From the NCBI RefSeq assembly GCF_019969725.1, contig NZ_JAHXYW010000002.1, positions 434,001-498,000 of the forward strand: 64,000 nt of DNA. The letters run 5' to 3'. This DNA is from Neobacillus bataviensis (GTDB taxonomy: Bacteria; Bacillota; Bacilli; Bacillales_B; DSM-18226). The position numbers and the translations under genes are program-made. How positions within the stretch are numbered: the stretch's first letter is position 1; every line of letters begins with the position of its first letter. Positions 63,952-64,000 of this stretch are shown here, one piece after another. The notes under the pieces are model-generated. The model worked only from the letters and a program-made list of their open reading frames with translations. It ran no database searches and was not told the origin of the DNA.

Positions 63952-64000
63952 ATGACTAAAACCATTGCCGATATAGCCAAAATTGCTGGTGTTGCCAAGA
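63952..64000 (+). CDS. LacI-family regulator, 5' part
   Basis: Only the first 16 codons are in the window. They read MTKTIADIAKIAGVAK, a typical LacI helix-turn-helix start, and GAGGAGA lies seven bases upstream. The rest is cut by the window end. Confidence 0.75.
   Translation, partial: MTKTIADIAKIAGVAK

Overview
The window is low-GC Gram-positive chromosome from a spore-former-type Bacillaceae. The evidence is strong AGGAGG-like ribosome binding sites, a divergent citA/citR pair and a permease-scoA-scoB-dehydrogenase operon like those of Bacillus subtilis, cre boxes, SacY/SacT-type antiterminator RNA targets and U-tract terminators. Species cannot be fixed from sequence alone. No rRNA, tRNA, phage, insertion sequence or CRISPR array was seen. 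The first and last genes (1-474 and 63952-64000) run off the window.

Left part (1-13.7 kb) is mixed metabolism and housekeeping. It holds the end of a dimethylamine-monooxygenase-like cluster, an ArsR/SRPBCC operon, a metallo-hydrolase with its TetR repressor, a DEDDh exonuclease, citA/citR, small enzymes and membrane proteins, a 6-phospho-beta-glucosidase, a paired SMR efflux pump, and a truncated hemoglobin behind an Fnr-type box. From 13.7 to 19.3 kb lies a ketone-body operon (GntP-type permease, scoA, scoB, 3-hydroxybutyrate dehydrogenase) with a near-perfect sigma-54 promoter, three upstream TTCCG-N6-CGGAA elements, a downstream cre box and the matching PAS-AAA-HTH activator. From 19.3 to 26.1 kb lies an ABC sugar importer divergent from a YesM/YesN-like two-component system.

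From 27 to 50.5 kb lies a large fructan locus. A LacI repressor with paired operators controls an LplABC-type importer. Fructokinase, cytoplasmic GH32 and a YesL-like protein follow. Next come a 1781-residue secreted protein with two different GH32 domains, a second LamG-GH32 protein, three tandem secreted GH68 levansucrases, a sucrose-type PTS IIBC and a SacY/SacT-family antiterminator. Two antiterminator leaders (40.9 and 43.6 kb) precede the second fructanase and the first levansucrase. The set reads as: make fructan from sucrose outside the cell, cut it, import the oligomers, finish hydrolysis and phosphorylate fructose inside.

From 50.5 to 64 kb the cargo is alpha-glucan and glycoside metabolism. 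There is a secreted amylopullulanase with a divergent MalR-like repressor, then an AraC regulator divergent from an operon of two TIM-barrel isomerase-like proteins, a ThuA protein and two Gfo/Idh/MocA oxidoreductases, then an oligo-1,6-glucosidase and the start of another LacI gene. The ThuA promoter and the 19-22 kb importer promoter share an identical 20-mer exactly 16 nt before the same TAAAAT element, which suggests one glycoside import/3-oxidation regulon split across 36 kb.

Intergenic DNA also holds three arrays of short direct repeats at 20-21 bp period (13.74, 32.06 and 62.01 kb) whose role is unknown.
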